This document shows positions 14,466 through 26,920 of a stretch of 64,000 nt of DNA, in pieces (position 1 is the stretch's first letter; every line of letters starts with the position of its first letter). The position numbers were made by a program, and so were the translations under genes. Origin of the DNA: Crotophaga sulcirostris. Lineage: Eukaryota > Chordata > Aves > Cuculiformes > Crotophagidae. The stretch spans positions 498,753-562,752 of the forward strand of contig VYZB01000116.1 of NCBI GenBank assembly GCA_013397455.1, read 5' to 3'. The notes beneath the pieces were generated by a model, which was not told where the DNA came from, searched no databases, and saw only the letters and a program-made list of their open reading frames with translations.

Positions 14466-16193
14466 AACAGGAAAACTTTTATGGCTTCACCCTTTACCAT
14501 GAAATGCAGACTATATCAGAAGAACACAAGGACTGATATTTTGTAAGACTTCATGAACATGACTGCAGCCACAAGTTACTTAACAGCCACTGGACCACTG
14601 AGAGCAAGGGTCAGTTACTGAGACACCTACTGCTACATGAGGTACTTCAGGTTAGTTAAGAATAAGAGCTACAGGAGACCTTCACTATTCCAGACCATCA
14701 GCTGGAGATGGTCACTAATATACTGAGCATCTCATATGAGTATTTATAAATAAATCATAAATATTAGGTATTTATATTTAGGCAAAACAGCTGGTGCAAA
14801 AAATACTAGAATAGAAGCTCTCCATATAACTACTTAAATAACATAATTAGAGAAATCCAGGAGAGAAAAGACAGAAGTAATGTCAACTGTTTTAGGAATG
14901 TTGGTGACTCAGCCCAAGACTTGCAAGGCCACCTTAATTACCAGGAATTTTCTATCAGACTACAAGTCTTCTAAATAAAAGCAATTTAGAGCCTTTTCAG
15001 TATCCTCACAGTAAGTTCACATATAATAATAACCTGTTCACTCCAAAGCCAAAGTTGAAACACACTCAAAATAGATACCTACTTAGCCATGATTTTATTT
15101 TTAAATTTAAAACATCTTAATAACTATATTTTCTTTCCACAATAATTGAGTCTTAGTCACAGACAAGAACAAAATTGTAGCAGATAATTTAAAAGTAGTG
15201 AGAAAGCAATAGTTACTATGTTAAAGAGGTTATAATCAGAATATAAAACAGGAGACATAATTTCCCTGCATCCTTCCATCAGAATACGTCCATCTGCTGA
15301 GTCAAAATTTGATCAATACGAATGGGGGTAGAGTTAGTGAACAGAGAGCAAAACCATCATTCCCTTTTTTGTGGGCATCACAGAAAAGATTGTTTTAAGC
15401 AGGAGTCTGAAAGCAGGTGATGTGAAAATTTTGGATAAATTTCTGGGGAGCTTCAATTACAATGAGGAAAGTAACAGGAAAGAGGAAGAATATAGTCAAA
15501 AATTCATCAAGTAGAGGATGAAGAGCAGCATGAAGGCCCAATTTGAATCGGTTTTAGAAATATCCAAGTTAACAGAAAGATCATAGGCAGGATAAGAATA
15601 AGCACAAGAAACAGGAGCAGGTAGCTTGTGACTGCTTTGACAAAGGGGTTATAGTGGAGATACTTTAAAAGACAGCACACATTTATATGTTAATTCAGAA
15701 AAGAACATTCAGTTTTTACGCTAAACAAAGTTGGGTCTCATACATTATCTTATTCCTGTAATTTCATTTTTAAAAATAAAATAGATATATTCACCTTTTA
15801 GACACTTGATAAATTCTCTTATAATTAAGTTTAATAATACTGAAGCCAAGGGTAACCTCTCCATTTATTTCAGGACTAGACTTGTGCTTTATTAAAGACC
15901 ATTTGAATAATTTTTTAATTCAATAAATTACTCAAATTTTTATTGACTTAATTTTTACAGAGGACAATGAGGCATGGGAAAGTTAAGAAGATACTTTTTT
16001 TGTCCCAAAACTACAAAGACACACTATAAGATCAAAACAAGCTTTTTTTTCCAAAAATTTTTATTTCCAATGTAATGTCAAATCATTTTACAGCACTGAA
16101 CTGAACACTGAAACATCTGGATGTTCAATAGTCCTTTTAAGTAGGTGTGAAGCTCGTTGCAGAGTGTGTCTCCACCACAATCTGTAAAGAGCT

Positions 16194-16227
16194 ACAAGGC
16201 TTGTGATGCCTTGCACAAGGCTTGTGA
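16194..16227. repeat. 13-bp direct repeat pair
   Basis: The sequence ACAAGGCTTGTGA occurs twice, at 16194-16206 and 16215-16227, with an 8-bp spacer. Each unit contains the palindromic core ACAAGGCTTGT, so the unit is also partly self-complementary. No function is implied. Confidence 0.75.
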
Positions 16228-16465
16228 GCACAAGACTGCAAAAATTACATGAACTCGGTTTAAAAACTTTTAAGCCTTGCATTTCAGAAGCTTCCAGCAA
16301 ACTTCCTTGAAGTGTCAAGAACACTGGAGTCTAGCATGAATTCCCAGTTCCCTTCAGGTGGTGGGCTCCTCTGTCAAGGATAAAACAGCATGAGTGGCAG
16401 CCCTGAATGAATATTTGCAGTAGAATTCCTCCTTTATTACTATTACCACAATTATTAAATATTCT

Positions 16466-16507
16466 AGGTATATTAAAGTAGCACCCAGGTATATTAAAGT
16501 AGCACCC
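16466..16507. repeat. 21-bp perfect tandem duplication
   Basis: Two identical adjacent 21-bp units begin AGGTATATTAAAG and end TAGCACCC. The perfect identity shows this is a recent duplication, probably by replication slippage, in sequence that otherwise looks old. Confidence 0.9.
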
Positions 16508-16611
16508 AGAAGACAGCTGTAACTCCTGAGTATACAAATGTGGAGTAAAAAGAAATACCCTGACCTCAGCCTAAATAGAGAAGATATCCAAAGAGAGAGC
16601 AAAAACTGACT

Positions 16612-16740
16612 CTGAGGATGGGGAACTGAGGCAAAGAAAGACTAATTCACTTGCCTGAGGAGGCAGAGCTCAGAACTGAAGACAAATTTCCCAATTCTCA
16701 CACCAATGCCTTAGCCATAAAGCTAATTCTCTGCAGACCT
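16612..16740 (-). mobile_element. MIR/CORE-SINE-like fragment
   Basis: Read on +, the run 'GATGGGGAACTGAGGCAAAG' is followed by a decayed 'TTCACTTGCCTGAGG', then 'GGCAGAGCTCAGAACTGAAG' and 'CAATGCCTTAGCC'. This follows the order of the reverse complement of an amniote MIR consensus (gaggaaactgaggcacag, gtgacttgcccaagg, ggcagagctgggattcgaacc, gctcttaacc). The match is by recalled consensus; divergence is high, as expected for a SINE inactive since early amniote evolution. Confidence 0.65.
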
Positions 16741-19700
16741 CTATTTTTATCCTTCATAACTTTTTAAAACGCATTCTTATAGGGCTCCATTTTCTTATTG
16801 CTTTGACACAGCACAACAGTGAAATATAGTGGGCGGGCAGGTAGGTAGATGAATTGTATTTGGGGATACTCTAAAATAGGAAAATATGTTTGTCCTTTAA
16901 CAGTGAAAGATTCACTGGGCATTCAGGTAACTGAAAAACAAGTTCTTTTTTATTACATATTGAACATAGCTAAAAGTGAACATATTTCCTTATACATCTG
17001 TGCTCACAGAAAGCAAAGGTAATTTGCTCAACCATTGCCCAGTTCATCTTATACAGCTTGTTGGGAGCTTTCTTTCTTTGTGTCTTTCTCATAATTTCTT
17101 CTCTCATGGTTTCTTCAAACTTGACAAAGACATTTGCCCTCACTGAGAGCAGAGGCCAGATTGGAAATGCAGTGATTTAAAGACAAGTTTGTGTTGAGTT
17201 TTCCAGATGTAACAACACTAAAATACTATATATTCCTGAAACACAAGGCTTTTCACTGCACATTATTAAAAGCAGTTTTGTCATAAAATGACAAGCAAAT
17301 GTTTTATTAAACCTGTTCAAATTCATTGTTAAATAACAACCACGTTCAACATTTATATCCTTAAATCTCCACGCATACATAAACCACCAAACCTTGCAAC
17401 GTAAGTGGAGCAATTCTTTTATTTTTATTGCTGAATCTACTTTATGACATGCAGCATCAAGTTTCAATTTCCCACCATCTTTGTTTCTCCCATGTGTGCC
17501 CATTTACATACAAGAAAATTAATTTAAAATTAGTAAACATAGAAGTTTTAACCCATACTGAACTCACAATACAATAATGTAAATGACACCATAAAGTCAA
17601 TCCTCATAGATTTGGAAATCTAGTAGAAGAGCAATATTCAGAGAAGACTAACGAGATCGTGAGGTGTCAGAGTTGAGAGCAGTCCCTGAGGTCTCTGTAT
17701 GTTCATCTCACCAGGGCAGCAGCTCTGCTTGTGGCCACTACACTGTGTTTGCAAAGAGCTGCAGATTTATTGCATGAGACAAAATTAAAAGGCCATTAAT
17801 TTAACTTTAAACAGCCCCAGCCTGCAAGGTACTTGCTCCTATGTCACGTTGTTGATGCACAGCTCTGCATCTCTTCTCCTCCATTCTGTCTCTGCACTGA
17901 CAAAGTCTGCAGAACGCTCAGCTCTGGGACCAGTTGGGATGTCTGCTGTGAAGACTGAAACTTTTACTTCTCCATGAACATCCTGCATCCACTGCTTGGT
18001 AAAGCTCGGATGGCTTTGCTAAGGGTGGGATGAGATAACACTAGATTAAACTCAAGGGAGTGTTTAGGGAGTGCAATGGTCATATTATCTGTGTGGATGA
18101 TGCAAGAGCTAAATTTTAGGTGATATGTACTCCAAGTCTGGCAAAATATTTTACCAAGACCTGCCATGTTGTTAATTGTCTGTTGCCACACTGCTTCATT
18201 CATTTCTCCTTTTGATCATGCCAGGAACAGAAGGAACCAGATTCTGTCAAGGTTTTGCATCAAGGGAACAGGGAACATTATTTTGTATCCAAGCAGTTCA
18301 CATTTCAGGGCATGTGAGCTGATCCTTTCAGAAGAAAAATGATGGTGAATCACATACCACTTATGTACTCATACTTTGAGTTGTTTGGGGTTTTTTTCCC
18401 AAAGCTAGCTCCGAACATACCATCTCCCTGAACAACTCTGCTGCCCACAGTTTCAGATTTCTAGACTCTGCTCACAACACCAATTTTTCTTTTTTTCTTT
18501 TTCTTTTGTTCCAGGTCCTTGGTGCAAATATTTCCTAGGGCGACTTTGGCTCTTCCCTGTTATCCTTTCTGGGTTCCTCTTTCCCCTTCACACAAATATG
18601 GGGTTTGCCGAGAATGGTATGATATCTTCTGGTTATCTGAAACCTCAACTGGTTTCCTTCAAGGTGGCCCCTGATTTGATAATGAGAAGTCCATTCTAAG
18701 GCAGCACTTGGCAGAATTGGTCTCACCAATCCTTCTACTTTACAGGAACTATTCTTGCATCTCTTAAAGTCATCATGGGTTTCAGATGTCGTAAGAGTTG
18801 CTCAAACACCACTATATATTTGAATTTAGTACTTCGAGGAAGACTCCTATCTGCTTGGATCTGCTTTGCCAGCACAGCAAGCAGTTGAGTGGGATTACTC
18901 TTGCCACACCTTGCAACTCAGTCATGCACAGCAGCTGCTGCCAGACTTTCTGTGTTGTTAAATTGTTTGTGAGATCCTTGGCAGGCTCAACTATTCCTCC
19001 CAAAACAACTCAGTTTTGTGCAGGCAGCCTTCCTATTCTGGGCATGAGAGAGTTTCCAGAGGCCATGAATTGCATGGACGTGGCCAAACTTTGCCAGCCA
19101 GTGTCAGAGGACAGTTACCCTTGAGGATCTGGCACTTCTGGGATAATTAGTATGGATGGATGTAGTTTATTATTTATTCTCAGAAAGCGGAATAAAAAAC
19201 TCTTACCAAATTTGGAAGCAAGATTTTGCAAAGAAATGAAGGTTCCTTCACTCATATCTCACATTCATTTTATTACATTCATTGCTTCATCCCTCTTCCT
19301 TCTGCTCTTTATTTCCAGACAAGTTCCTTGGTTATTATCTAATGGAAACACAACTTCCAAGATTTATATCTTTTTAACAAACACGCACATCTGATGGCCA
19401 GCACTTTCCTTCTGGAAATGGGCCTTTCATTGCCCTCAGTGAGCAAAACAGCCACCACTCAGGCAGGGTGGTGGTAGAAGCACTCTGTTTGGAGCCTTAC
19501 TTGCTCCTGTCTTCTCATTCTTCCTTGCCTTTCTTTTTCCAAGTAGAAGGCAATTTAACTACAGCTTTAGCTGTGCCATTCTTTTTACCAGACAGCTTAC
19601 TATGCACTGTAAAACCTCCTCTTAATTTTGCCGTATTTTGTAAATATCATAAAAAAATTTAATTATGTAGCTGTTCTGTTATCTCCCAGTCCATAATACT

Positions 19701-20240
19701 GGGGTAGCTTGTAGTGATCCACACAGGATACACCATTAATTATTCACCAAGCACCCTTGGCAGCTGAATGATTTACCCAAAACAGTGTCTTTTAACATTT
19801 TTATCACTTGGGGTCTTGAGGGAGCAAAGTCTAGTGAGCAAGACCATTTACATTACGTGGGAGTGTGCAGTGAAAAACCTCACTGATTCTGCTCCATATT
19901 TTGGTCATTTTGGTTTGGTTTCTGTTCTATAAAGTGATACCTATTATTTTCCTTGAGAGGATGTACTTTCTAGTTTCAAAAGATTTATTCCAATCCCTAA
20001 CATAACATCATCATTATTGGTTTTATTGGGACTATCCTAGACCCTGCTATATCCTGATACCTTGCAGCCTTCAGAAAGTCTATGTCTGAGATAATCGCCC
20101 AAGAAGTCAAAAAAACATATCTATCAACAGAAAAAAAAAGTGTGGGGGAGGACTCAAATGATGATTTATCCCAAGAGGAGACAGGTTTCTAAAGCTGATA
20201 AGAGGACTTGCCCTCTCTTTGTCTTTTGGCTATGAAGGAA
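16741..20240. other. Non-coding DNA, no recognised gene
   Basis: About 3.5 kb with no recognised gene or mobile element. A pyrimidine-rich tract lies near 18485-18512. Open frames of up to 108 codons (for example 17177-17503 minus and 18798-19124 plus) show no familiar domain and overlap frames on the opposite strand. Confidence 0.55.
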
Positions 20241-20249
20241 GGTGAGGAT

Positions 20250-20336
20250 GATAAGGATACACTTTACTGGCCAGTTTTTAGATACTTAAAGTTAGACTAA
20301 ATGAGCCATAGATCTACTGAGTAGAAGCCAAAATGA
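20250..20336 (+). mobile_element. Ancient CR1 3'-end fragment (tentative)
   Basis: The phrase 'GTTAGACTAAATGAGCCATA' followed by 'GATCTACTGAGTAGAAG' resembles the 3' end of old reptile-type CR1 elements (ggactagatgggccattgatctgatccagta). Similarity is short and decayed, and no reverse-transcriptase motif was found upstream, so this is tentative. If real it is on the plus strand, opposite to the younger CR1 copies. Confidence 0.35.
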
Positions 20337-21166
20337 CAGACTATGACACCATGGTGCTGGACACTGTCCAAAAATATTTTGGCCAGCCCAGAAGAGTTAT
20401 CATTTAATCCTCTGAATTTTGGAGAATATGATATCTCCTCCTGTCCTCCCAAGTTTGCCTGAGGTTTTTACTGTACTGGAAAGCAGCATTGTTGGCACGC
20501 AAAAGTGGGAGCAGTAAGGGAGATGCAAACATTGGAAAATTAATTAAGAAAAGAGAGGGTCAGTGGGGAAGATACAATAAGAAACAACTTCTAACCAACC
20601 TCAAAAGCTGTGGGAAACAGTATATCCTAGAGATGCAGATTTGCTCACAGGACTATAGCCACTGCCCCTTAAGAGGAGGACGCCTCTGTTGCTACTGCTA
20701 CCTTGAAAACAGCCTTTTCCCATGGGGATGGCACATTTCATCACAATCCCTCCTGCACCACTGCTGTGATTCCTCCCTCATGCTTTACAGTAATGACTGA
20801 TGTCTCCTTAACTTGGTTTCTCCTCAGGTGAAGTGAACTGTGAGAAGAAATACTAAGAAGAAAGTAGAAGGAGTAAGCAATGAGAGATTATGGTAAGAGA
20901 TATATAAGTGATAAGCAAAGAGACTAGGAATGTTAATCAGGAAATAATCATAGACAAGTTAGATTTCTTTCAGAGATATTTATAGAAGTGCAGAAATGCA
21001 GGTCTGCAAAACAACAGTGGGGTAAAGACTGCAAGATGTATCCCTCTACAAGGAAGCCAGAAGGAAAGAATGCAAGGAGACACAAGTAGTGTGGGCATAA
21101 ACAATGAGAAAGGCATTTAGTGAATTAATGAGCTACAAGCAGATCAGGGAGATCAATAATGTATAA

Positions 21167-21201
21167 NNNNNNNNNNNNNNNNNNNNNNNNNNNNNNNNNN
21201 N
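21167..21201. other. Assembly gap (35 Ns)
   Basis: Thirty-five unknown bases. The gap directly abuts a pentanucleotide microsatellite, which suggests that repeat length or a polymerase slip broke the assembly. The true missing length may not be 35. Confidence 1.
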
Positions 21202-21241
21202 AAATAAAATAAAATAAAATAAAATAAAATAAAATAAAATA
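21202..21241 (+). repeat. (AAAAT)n pentanucleotide microsatellite
   Basis: About eight uninterrupted AAAAT units follow directly after the N gap. The repeat probably continues into the gap, so its real length is unknown. Perfect units suggest it is young and polymorphic. Confidence 0.95.
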
Positions 21242-22344
21242 GGAAGGAAATTTCACACAACTGATTTCTAATGGAACTTTAGTCCAATATTATATGAACC
21301 CTGCAGCGTAACAGTTCTTTCAGGGCTGGACCAGAGTTGTCATAGAAGAAAAAAGAACAGAATGGAATACAACAGATGAGAAAGAAAATCTACAGTTAAA
21401 ATTGTTGCTGACATGCAGGTAGGGGAAAAAGAATTGCCCAACCTGGTATCTGACTGGTACACAGTAGTTACTGAGCCCAGTGGGCATGCAGTGTTTGTAT
21501 GAGCAGATGTGGATTGGAGAATGTCGCATTAAAAAGGACTAAAGGATCTTTAACCTCTCCTCCAGCCCTTACCAGCCTCTCTGTGCATCCTCAGCCTGCA
21601 CTTGGATCCTGGGCTGTGGACTTGAGCCGTAAATTGTGCCAAATCTTGCTGTCACAGATGGGGATCGAGGGTATATTCACTGCCAGAGCTGCACCAGCAA
21701 AACAGCACATGGCCAGTGACATCCTGCTGCTGCAGTTTGGAGGTATCTTAGACTAAAACAACCTTCACCTGAATGGGGCTGTGAACGGTCACATTCGAGC
21801 AGAGAGCATTAATGTGTGATGCTACCTTTGCTATGGGGATAGTGGTGCCTTTGCATGGCAAGATCCAGATGGGAGACAGTTTCCTAGATAGTGAACTATT
21901 GCTGGGGCTGCACCAGTCCATCACTACTGGTGGAGAAAACCACCAGGGGCTGCAGGTGGCACAGTGCCACAGACAGCTGATGGAGGCCAAAGGGGAGACA
22001 GTGAGGAAATTACAGTGATAGGAAGAAAGCAGTAGAAATTATTCCTACATCTTCTCCTGGTTTTGCTAGTTTCACTTCCCACCTTTCTCCTTGATGAGGG
22101 CAGTTTGCTCAGGTCTCTCATTCCTCCAAATTACTTACATCAATAAAACAAGTGGCAGCATCAGTTATACCAGCTGCAAGGATGCAGCTACACGATGGAT
22201 ACAGCTACACCTACACGATGCCCACAAAAGCCCTTATCTCCTGTTCCCACTGCAGGCAGTGTCCTGTGCTGCTGGACTCACCAACAAAGCTGTTGGGGTT
22301 TCGTAAACTCCGTTTTTCAGAGAGAATCTTGTCAAATGGTTGAG
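21242..22344. other. Non-coding DNA, no recognised gene
   Basis: About 1.1 kb with overlapping open frames on both strands (for example 21499-21756 plus, 21748-21990 minus). The sequence from 21500 to 22010 is more GC-rich than its surroundings, but the translated frames show no domain I recognise and no continuous splice-bounded exon is apparent. Confidence 0.5.
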
Positions 22345-22470
22345 GTACAAGGCTGGGACTCAGGAGAACACAATTAATTCCTATCTTGCCTCAGGTCTCC
22401 AAGCAATCTGGGGCACATCTCTACCTCAATTTCCTATCTGTAAAACAGGGATAAAAACACATTCTCTGTC
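22345..22470 (+). mobile_element. MIR/CORE-SINE-like fragment
   Basis: The order 'GGCTGGGACTCAGGAGAAC', 'CTACCTCAATTTCCTATCTG' and 'TAAAACAGGGATAAAAACA' matches a sense MIR-type SINE (ctgggagtcaggagacctgg, cctcagtttccccatctg, taaaatggggataataat). The tRNA-like 5' head is not recognisable, so the copy is truncated or decayed. Confidence 0.65.
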
Positions 22471-23642
22471 TATTCAAGGCATGTTTTTCTCCTTTCTTCA
22501 TACAACACCTCACATCATGGGACCACCAATTGCAAGAAGGGCTCAGTAAAGTTCAGTAAAGATAATATGCCCTAGATGGAATTCTTTGAGGAAAAAGAGG
22601 GCTTAATTGCACCAAGATTTCAAAAACTATGTATGCACAAAAGGCTTTTTAAAATAATTGTGTTTATTTTTAATCTTATTTGCCAGTCTTATCTTTCAAG
22701 CAGTTGGAGATAGCCCCAGTATAATCTGGCAAAAGCAACAGTAATTGGAAGGAGTAGATAAAGTGTCCAGATGCATGTCCAGCATGTAAATTGAAGAAAT
22801 TGTTTTATTGTACTTTCCAGATTTAGTGAAGAAAAATGCTAAATAACTTAATGAGACAATTGTTAAAACTTGGAGAGTTGGTATGCCTCCTACATGGCTA
22901 GAAAAAAATCAAAGGACACAGAAGGTACAGATCTATATTATTCTGAAGTAAAATAGTGACAGGGAGACTTGGGCTAATAGACACACTGAACCAAGAATGA
23001 CGTGAGCACCATAAACAAGTCATTGTCCAGAGAGTGCTCCCAAAGTTCATAATACATATTCTAAATCAAGAAGCTCATAAAAAGTGCTGATAGACAATTC
23101 CACCGGGAGAGACAGGTCGAGAGGTGTCTGTGGAGCCACCATAAATACAGCTGCTATGGATAAATGGGAAACAAACCACCACAGTGCACAGTTCAAGATC
23201 AAGTGCATTGCATGAAAGACTTAGTTGGTGAGGGAATCCAAAAGTAAGGGCAGACATATGGGAGCGAGTATTTATTTCTTGTTCTGCTGTCTGACCATGG
23301 AGAAATTATTTTGGGCTTAGACCTGAAAAGTACTGACCAGTCTTTCCTGAACTCAAAGCCTTGAGAAACATGCCTTGCCAACACTCTTGTTTCTTGTGGG
23401 CACGGAGAAGGTGCTTCTCGCCCCAGAACAGAATCTGCCAAAGTACTTTGTTATAAATGGTAAGGATGGCATCTGTTCTCAAAGCTGTATTTGCACTGGC
23501 TGTGAATCACACCATCAGTGTGAGCAGGCATCAGCTGATCACACTCAGATCTGATCTGCACTCACAGTACAGAAATCCTGGAAGGGGACCAGGCTTCCAC
23601 AAAATCCCTCTGTCAGCTTCGCTTCTGTCTCTGTATTCACGG

Positions 23643-23955
23643 TATCACAGTATCACAGTATTACAAGGTTAGAAAGGACCTTTGAGATCATCAAGTCCAA
23701 CCTATAACCCAACACTAACACCAACTCATCTTCTAAACCATGGCACTGAGTGCCTCATCCAATCTCCTCTTAAACACCTTCAGGAACAGCGACTCCACCA
23801 CCTCCCCCGGCAGCGCATTCCAATGGTCAATCACCCTTTCAGAATTTTTTCCTAATATCAAGCATAAACCTCCCCTGACGAAACTTGAGTCCATGTCCTT
23901 TTGTTCTGATACTGGCCACCTGAGAGAAGAGACCAATCTCTGCCTGACTACAAGT
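23643..23955 (-). mobile_element. CR1 LINE, 3' end with last part of ORF2
   Basis: Read on +, it begins with the tail repeats 'ATCACAGTATCACAGTATTA' and continues through 'GGTTAGAAAGGACCTTTGAG'. On the minus strand, residues equivalent to the C-terminal end of the CR1 ORF2 protein are readable (23733-23936, including 'VIDHWNALPGEVVES' and '[13 protein letters not shown]'). ORF2 normally encodes endonuclease and reverse transcriptase; only its extreme C-terminus remains. It belongs to the same subfamily as copies at 27.9, 31.7, 46.1 and 63.8 kb. Confidence 0.93.
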
Positions 23956-24255
23956 CAGCTGGTGTGTCTCCTATCCCAGCTCCTGGCTCCTCTTGAGAGC
24001 TTGCAAGTGCCCAAGCTGAATGCAGAGGGTTGTTTAGAGCATCTCTCTGCTAAACATGACTATGATCACGCCTCTGTTCACCAGGAACGCTGCAGTAGCT
24101 GGTCATCCCTTAGGCCCCAGTCACATGGGCTCTTCCAAACTTCAGTAGATCCCCCTCTCCAAAACATTCCCCATGAAACCCACACCCCTATTCAACTCTC
24201 AAAGACCCACGGAAGGAAACACATATCAAAGCACAGTTAAGCTCGGGCTGTACAC

Positions 24256-24354
24256 TTTCTGGATCGGATTCCTCTGACTCCTATCAATTCTACTGCAGTA
24301 TAACACTATCGATTTTAGTGGAGGTACTGCTGATTTACACAAGGTTGAATAAGA
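24256..24354. repeat. Ancient palindromic MITE-like repeat (tentative)
   Basis: An imperfect palindrome centred near 'ACTATCGATTTTAGTGGAGG' has arms resembling 'GGATCGGATTCCTCTGACTC' and 'GATTTACACAAGG'. This recalls a dispersed sauropsid repeat with a 'ccattgacttcagtggagttac' core and 'ggatttacaccggtgtaa' arms. Decay is strong; identification is from memory of the consensus, not from a search. Confidence 0.4.
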
Positions 24355-24364
24355 GGAGAGCACC

Positions 24365-24482
24365 AGTGACCCCTGTAAGATGGGGATAATAATCTTTACC
24401 TACAACCCAAGGGAAATGTGAGAGTTAATTAATTAGTATTGTAAATCTCTGTGAGATCCTAGCAGTCTATAAATGAATTCAA
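24365..24482 (+). mobile_element. MIR/CORE-SINE-like 3' fragment
   Basis: The sequence 'TGTAAGATGGGGATAATAAT' is followed by 'CTTTACCTACAACCC', a decayed 'AGAGTTAATTAATTAG', then 'TTGTAAATCTCTGTGAGATC' and 'CTATAAATG'. This matches the 3' half of MIR-type SINEs (taaaatggggataataat, tacctacctca, ttaatgtttgtaaagcgctttgagatcc, gctatagaagt). It is one of the clearest MIR-like copies in the window. Confidence 0.72.
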
Positions 24483-26920
24483 ATGGCACCAGAGAGAGGG
24501 GATAAAATTGTTCTTCTTACAAAAGTTAAAAAATACTGACAAGGAGGAACAAGTGGAGTACAGATCCAAGCATTCAAAAATTGAGCAGTGTGAGTGCATT
24601 TCAAGCCCCATTCCACTAAAAGGGTCTGAGAAACATATAAGACATAGGATGATTTCACTCCTGAAAGCAAGACTCCCTGATACGTTCTTTAAAAGAAATT
24701 GTTGTCAATACAGCTCAAAGAAGTTCACAAAAGGGCCTGTTTTAAGTTTAGTCAATTAAAGATGCTAGAAAAAGAACTTTAGACATCATTGACCCAGATA
24801 TTCTGTGTCATTTATATTCATAAAAGAACAGAATATGGACACAATGAATTGCAAGAAAAATTCCCAATACACATGGTTAACTTGCCATTCTGCCCTTCAA
24901 TAGTGCAGAAGTCAGAAAGGTGATAGAGTCAGATGTAGAGGGCTATTCCCTGCTCAAGGAAGGAAAGTGTGCTATTTAATAATAATGAGAAAAGAAAGGA
25001 TGATTTTTTTTTTAAGCTGTTGGAGTATAACAATGATGCTTCAATGGAGCAATAGCTCCCAAAGGTTGTATTCTGTACAGACAACCGATTCCATTTCCAA
25101 AACCTTAGTAAGACACCCCAGTTTATTTGGACACCCACATATTTTAACGTAAGTACACACATGGTTTGCACTGGATCATTTGGATTTTCTGTTCCTTCTC
25201 CTGCAGATGTAAGGACTCCAAGTAGAATAAGGCTCCCTTTTTTTATTGTGATACATGCAAACAAATGGCCAAAAGACCAAAAGCTCAGAATATCCTTCTC
25301 CCAGGAGAGACTAAGAATGTGTTCAGTCATGCTCTGCAGTCTGTTTCCCTCCACTGACCATAGAGAAAGGCCCAGACAACTTGTTGAATGACTTGTGCAG
25401 CCAAATTAGATCCCTAAAATGAGGCTTTACAGGCCATCCTATGTCCTTAAGAGATCATGTCTGAAAATACTACCTGAAAATTATTCAGAGAACTAAAAAG
25501 GCTTATAAAATTTGACCTACTGCGTTCTTTAGGGGTGTGTGTGTTTTGTTCTTTGTTTGATTGTTTATTTGTTTGGTTTTTAATACTTATCACCTACTGT
25601 TCCCCAAAGCCAGCAGGAAGGCAGGTAACAATTTTAAGTGCACCTGTATACATTCCAAGCTGGCGTCAATGGGAAACCAGCAGAGTTCCTTTTCATTTAG
25701 ATGATTCCATGGTCTCCATCTGGCTCAAGTAAATTTGAAGAAGCAAAAGACAACTCTCGTCTCTGAGCTATCATCATCAAACCAATGACTAACTCAGAGG
25801 AGGCTGGTTAAAGCTCACTCTTCTCATTGAGTTCTGCATAGTCTAGGATGACTGCATCATCTAAAGATGGTGAGTTAAGACAGCTTTAAATGCAAATAAA
25901 AACTCAGGGGAAGCATTCCTAGTTTGATTTGCAGCATCAAGTTGATGAACCAGTGCTTTTGCTGTTGGTTTGAATGCATTTCCCACTGTAGAGTATGATT
26001 TTTCCCTCTGGACAGGCCTATGGATTCCTTCACCCTGACGTTCTATTACTGTCTATTTGTAACTGAAAGCTCTGTAAATACCATTGCAAATATAAGGGCA
26101 TAACTTCCACAGCTATGTATCCGTCCTGTAACTAATAGCTTCCTTAATTTCACAGGTGACCTGGCCAATGTGAGCATGCTCCCTTATGTATATGCAAAAC
26201 CTTTGTTGATGAAACATTTAAATAACTGCTGTGTTGTAAAGAACCATTTTTGGATATATCGTACTCAGGCAGTGTTAAAAAACACCCTGAGCAGCAGCTG
26301 AAAGCATCAGCATTTTTCAGCTGCCTTCTGTGATCAGTGTGGTATATCAGGTGTAACCCAAGAGAAAAGCTAAGCAAACCATGCGATACCTGAAGATTCC
26401 TTTTGAAAACTCTTTGAAACAAATAAGCTCGAAAGATTTTTTTAATCAACAAAAAAGTACATCATTTATTAGCACACAACCCCTCAGCCAGACACTACAC
26501 CTGGATCCTAACCCCAAAATCCCAATAATTGGTGTTTTTCTTCTACCTTAAAAATTAAACATATTTGCAAAGTAGCATGAGGAAGCTTCTCTGATATTGA
26601 CCTGAGGGAGTAACTGCATGGACCATACTGGGCTATGGACTGCAAGTCAGCCAACCTTCCCTTTGCTCACTGCATGGGGGTCTGAACTGGCATGTGTAAA
26701 CAGACCTCCTGATGGCCTATCTAGATAGAAAAACATCTCTTCTGATGTACAGCACCTCACATGACTGGAAGCCAAAAGCTGAGTTTTAATATAATGAACC
26801 TACTACAAAGAGATTATTCTGTTTGAAAGGGTATCTGGTCTTCCTAGTGATGGACAAAGTACACTGTTGAATTAAAATAAAAATGAGGTAACAGATACAA
26901 AATTATTTCAAAGATGTTTA
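24483..26920. other. Non-coding DNA, no recognised gene
   Basis: About 2.4 kb with no recognised gene. The minus-strand open frame at 24929-25354 (141 codons) is among the longest in the window but shows no domain, signal or repeat I know, and a handful of frames of that length are expected by chance on six frames of 64 kb. Confidence 0.55.

Larger units (their letters stand above)
14466..16614. other. Non-coding DNA with a short tandem duplication
   Basis: No gene or clear transposon is recognised. The segment has long stretches without any open frame over 60 codons. The only distinct structures are the short direct duplications listed near 16.2 and 16.5 kb. Confidence 0.6.

Noticed and set aside
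23740..24240. 166-codon plus-strand open frame, the longest in the window
   Set aside because: Its first half is the antisense of a CR1 ORF2 end (minus strand, 23643-23955). The rest has no domain; the similar antisense frames at 27986 and 46252 start at the same CR1 position, so it is a repeat shadow.
24929..25354. 141-codon minus-strand open frame
   Set aside because: No recognisable domain, no splice or promoter context. A few frames of this length are expected by chance on six frames of a 64-kb AT-rich sequence.
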